64,000 bases of DNA, from the NCBI GenBank assembly GCA_028281285.1, contig JANQKF010000015.1:186001-250000 (forward strand), read 5' to 3'. The stretch is from Cyclobacteriaceae bacterium. Its GTDB lineage: Bacteria > Bacteroidota > Bacteroidia > Cytophagales > Cyclobacteriaceae. Both the position numbers and the translations under genes were made by a program. The notes under the pieces were generated by a model. That model ran no database searches. It saw only the letters and a program-made list of their open reading frames with translations, and had not been told where the DNA came from. Positions 62,260-64,000 of the stretch are shown in pieces. Within the stretch, counting starts at the first letter, position 1. Each line of letters begins with the position of its first letter.

Positions 62260-62970
62260 CTAGTTGATATGGTTTTTTAAAAACTGTTTAAAGGCTTGTT
62301 TGTAGGTCTGACTAATAGGAATGAACCGATTCCCGATTTCGACCTTGTCGTTTGCGATTGACCTTATATGTTGGGTACCAATAATATAAGATTGATGTAC
62401 TCGCAAAAAGTACTTCGAGGGTAGGTTTTTCTCTAATTCTTTCATTGTCATCAAAGACGTCACTCGCCTATCTTCACAATGAAAGGTGACGTAATCCTTC
62501 ATCCCTTTAACAAACTGGATTTCTCTGAGATAAATCTTAAGAAGTGTTCTTCCATCCTTCACAAATAAAAAATCTTGACTTCCATGTTCTTGCTCTCCTT
62601 GTTTTAATTGGTCATGACTTGATGGTGACACTTTATTGACGGCCTTCAAAAATCTGTGAAAATCGAATGGCTTTAGCAGATAATCGGTGGCATCTAGTTC
62701 AAAGCCTTCCACCGCATATTCCCCAAAAGCGGTGGTAAAAATTACCATTGGCTTGGTTTCAAGAACTTTTATCAACTCTGTTCCTCTGATATCGGGCATT
62801 TTAATATCCAGAAAAATTAGGTCCACCTGATTACCTCTCAAAAAGCTAAGTGCATCCATTCCATTAGCAAAATCTCCCTTCAAGTCGATGAATGGAACAC
62901 GAGCGCAATAATCAACCAACAGCTTTCTAGCCATCGGTTCATCGTCCACTATTATACATTTTACACTCAT
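62260..62970 (-). CDS. LytTR response regulator
   Basis: 236 aa. Receiver: CIIVDDEPMARKLLVDYCAR, VDLIFLDIKMPDIRGTEL (phospho-Asp), FTTAFGEYAVEGF, YLLKPFDFHRF; LytTR domain: LFVKDGRTLLKIYLREIQFV, RRVTSLMTMKELEKNLPSKY, RVHQSYIIGTQHIRSI. Coupled to its kinase by a 4-bp overlap. A second LytS/LytTR pair in the window besides the one at 33.7-35.5 kb; their targets are unknown. Confidence 0.96.
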   Translation of the reverse strand: MSVKCIIVDDEPMARKLLVDYCARVPFIDLKGDFANGMDALSFLRGNQVDLIFLDIKMPDIRGTELIKVLETKPMVIFTTAFGEYAVEGFELDATDYLLKPFDFHRFLKAVNKVSPSSHDQLKQGEQEHGSQDFLFVKDGRTLLKIYLREIQFVKGMKDYVTFHCEDRRVTSLMTMKELEKNLPSKYFLRVHQSYIIGTQHIRSIANDKVEIGNRFIPISQTYKQAFKQFLKNHIN

Positions 62971-63992
62971 TCAATGTCCAATTTAAGACTCACTGAATAG
63001 GTTTCATTGGATTGATTGATTTCGAGTCGGTGTCTTTCAGGATAGCTTAAGGCCAGTCTTTTCTTAAGATTAATGAGCCCAAACCCTGATTTTTCATTGT
63101 TAAGAACTGGTGCAATGATACTATTCTCAACATTGAATTCGAGTCGATCTGATTTCGAACTTAGCTTGATATGTACCCAACTGTCCGGATGTTTATCACT
63201 TACCCCATGCTTGAATGCATTTTCGACAAAAGGAATTAAAATCAACGGAGCAATTTCAATGGCTGTGTCTACTTGGCTGACATCAAATTGAATATCAAAC
63301 TTATGGTTAAGTCGAAGTCCCTCTAAATCTAAATAGTCACGGATATAGGCAATCTCTTTACTCAACACGACATTAGGTTTATTGGACTCATAGATCATGT
63401 AGCGCATGATATTCGACAGCTTAATGATCACCTCTGTCGCGTGATCACTTTTGGATTGAGACAAATAATTCAGGTTATGCAGTGTGTTAAACAAAAAGTG
63501 CGGATTAATCTGTGCCTTGAGGTAATTCAATTCCGCATTGAGTTTCTGATTCTCCAATTCCTTCTTTTTGTTTTGAATCTCGAACCAATCCGCGGCAAAC
63601 TTGATCATTCCGGTGAAGATCATAAAACTCATTTGATCCCATAATGTGCTCACAAATCGCACCCAACCAAAGTGTTCATAGTAGTCAGAAGAAGTAAATT
63701 GACTCAATACAGCATTCTCCGTAATAACCTGAAAAAACATTACTACAGCTATGGTTGGAACTAGCTTGGAGAGATAGGGAAGTATCTTCTTGGTTCGCAG
63801 CAAGTCAGGAAGTATAAAAAAGTAGTGGGCATAACTCAATATGATATGGAAGAACATGGGCAGGCCAATTCTAACGAATGCCACCCATGGCGACATAAAC
63901 ACGGTAAAGTCATAGAACTTATAACTGAAGAAGAGTACCCAGAAGGCCAGGTTTAGCCAAAAAATCCGATTCTTAAGCAGCGAAAATTTCAT
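62967..63992 (-). CDS. LytS-type sensor histidine kinase
   Basis: 341 aa, four transmembrane helices in the first 130 residues (IFWLNLAFWVLFFSYKF, LPMFFHIILSYAHYFF, LVPTIAVVMFFQVI, MSFMIFTGMIKFA), then LNYLKAQINPHFLFNTLHNL (phospho-His), a linker rich in K/E, and the HATPase: LILIPFVENAFKHGVSD and GFGLINLKKRLALSYP. Partner of the LytTR gene just downstream. The start lies 8 bp from the right edge of the window; the gene is complete. Confidence 0.94.
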   Translation of the reverse strand: MKFSLLKNRIFWLNLAFWVLFFSYKFYDFTVFMSPWVAFVRIGLPMFFHIILSYAHYFFILPDLLRTKKILPYLSKLVPTIAVVMFFQVITENAVLSQFTSSDYYEHFGWVRFVSTLWDQMSFMIFTGMIKFAADWFEIQNKKKELENQKLNAELNYLKAQINPHFLFNTLHNLNYLSQSKSDHATEVIIKLSNIMRYMIYESNKPNVVLSKEIAYIRDYLDLEGLRLNHKFDIQFDVSQVDTAIEIAPLILIPFVENAFKHGVSDKHPDSWVHIKLSSKSDRLEFNVENSIIAPVLNNEKSGFGLINLKKRLALSYPERHRLEINQSNETYSVSLKLDIE

Positions 63993-64000
63993 ACTTCCTC

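Overview
The window is a chromosomal segment of a Bacteroidota bacterium, most likely of the order Cytophagales (marine or soil relatives of Algoriphagus, Reichenbachiella or Fulvivirga). This rests on protein style, not on a search: Bacteroidota-type promoters (TTTG, then TAnnTTTG) before atpD, prfC and upp, many lipoproteins and Sec signals ending in AQ, LytTR/LytS pairs, a BNR/sortilin-like protein, DUF2911, a clade II nitrous oxide reductase made as a lipoprotein, and a Bacteroidota-style contractile injection operon with a DUF5908 microprotein.

Region 1 (1-11946, minus strand): the promoter-proximal part of an extracellular contractile injection system (eCIS; Afp/PVC/AlgoCIS-like). Gene order: Pvc16-like tail terminator, unknown 251-aa protein, sheath, two tube proteins, DUF5908, LysM tube-initiator, VgrG-type spike, PAAR tip, gp25 wedge, giant baseplate J protein, fibre-like protein, and the start of one more gene cut by the window edge. 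The AAA ATPase, tape measure and any toxins must lie further left.

Region 2 (about 12241-15580): a 3.3-kb island in the 3' end of tRNA-Ala(GGC). A 15-bp copy of the tRNA end marks its far side, still followed by what looks like the original tRNA terminator. It carries a tightly overlapped operon (P-loop kinase-like, PIN-GNAT-EVE/PUA-like, ASCH) and a divergent small HTH-like gene, but no integrase. A second, broken tRNA-Ala 5' half with a 20-bp palindrome inserted lies just beyond. This is the best candidate for an undescribed, possibly defence-related, system.

Region 3 (15.8-36.4 kb): housekeeping and peptide-related genes: NlpC/P60 lipoprotein, CAP protein, TetR plus thioesterase with matching operators, dnaK, an M19 dipeptidase/symporter operon with a 35-aa membrane microprotein, a serine hydrolase, a BNR protein followed by a decayed fragment of a paralogue, an AvrRpt2-like cysteine protease with an unknown partner, prfC-rluA, two unknown envelope proteins, a LytS/LytTR pair and a secreted two-repeat protein.

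Region 4 (36.5-50 kb): atpDC, a sensor kinase, and a denitrification block: a Crp/Fnr regulator facing a single minus-strand nos operon (cytochrome c, fasciclin protein, nosZ, membrane protein, nosL, nosD, nosF, nosY) that turns N2O into N2. Two Crp/Fnr-type dyads lie upstream of the operon. A NatAB-like ABC exporter follows.

Region 5 (50-64 kb): a surface/adhesin-like protein, an AraC regulator with membrane domain, grpE-dnaJ, DUF2911 protein, obg, an adk-hpt-M42 peptidase group, upp, a Ca/Na antiporter with a small membrane protein, L-serine dehydratase and a second LytS/LytTR pair. dnaK and grpE-dnaJ, 34 kb apart, share an almost superimposable sigma-54-like promoter with an adjoining TGTCA/TGACA dyad, which suggests common control of the chaperone genes.
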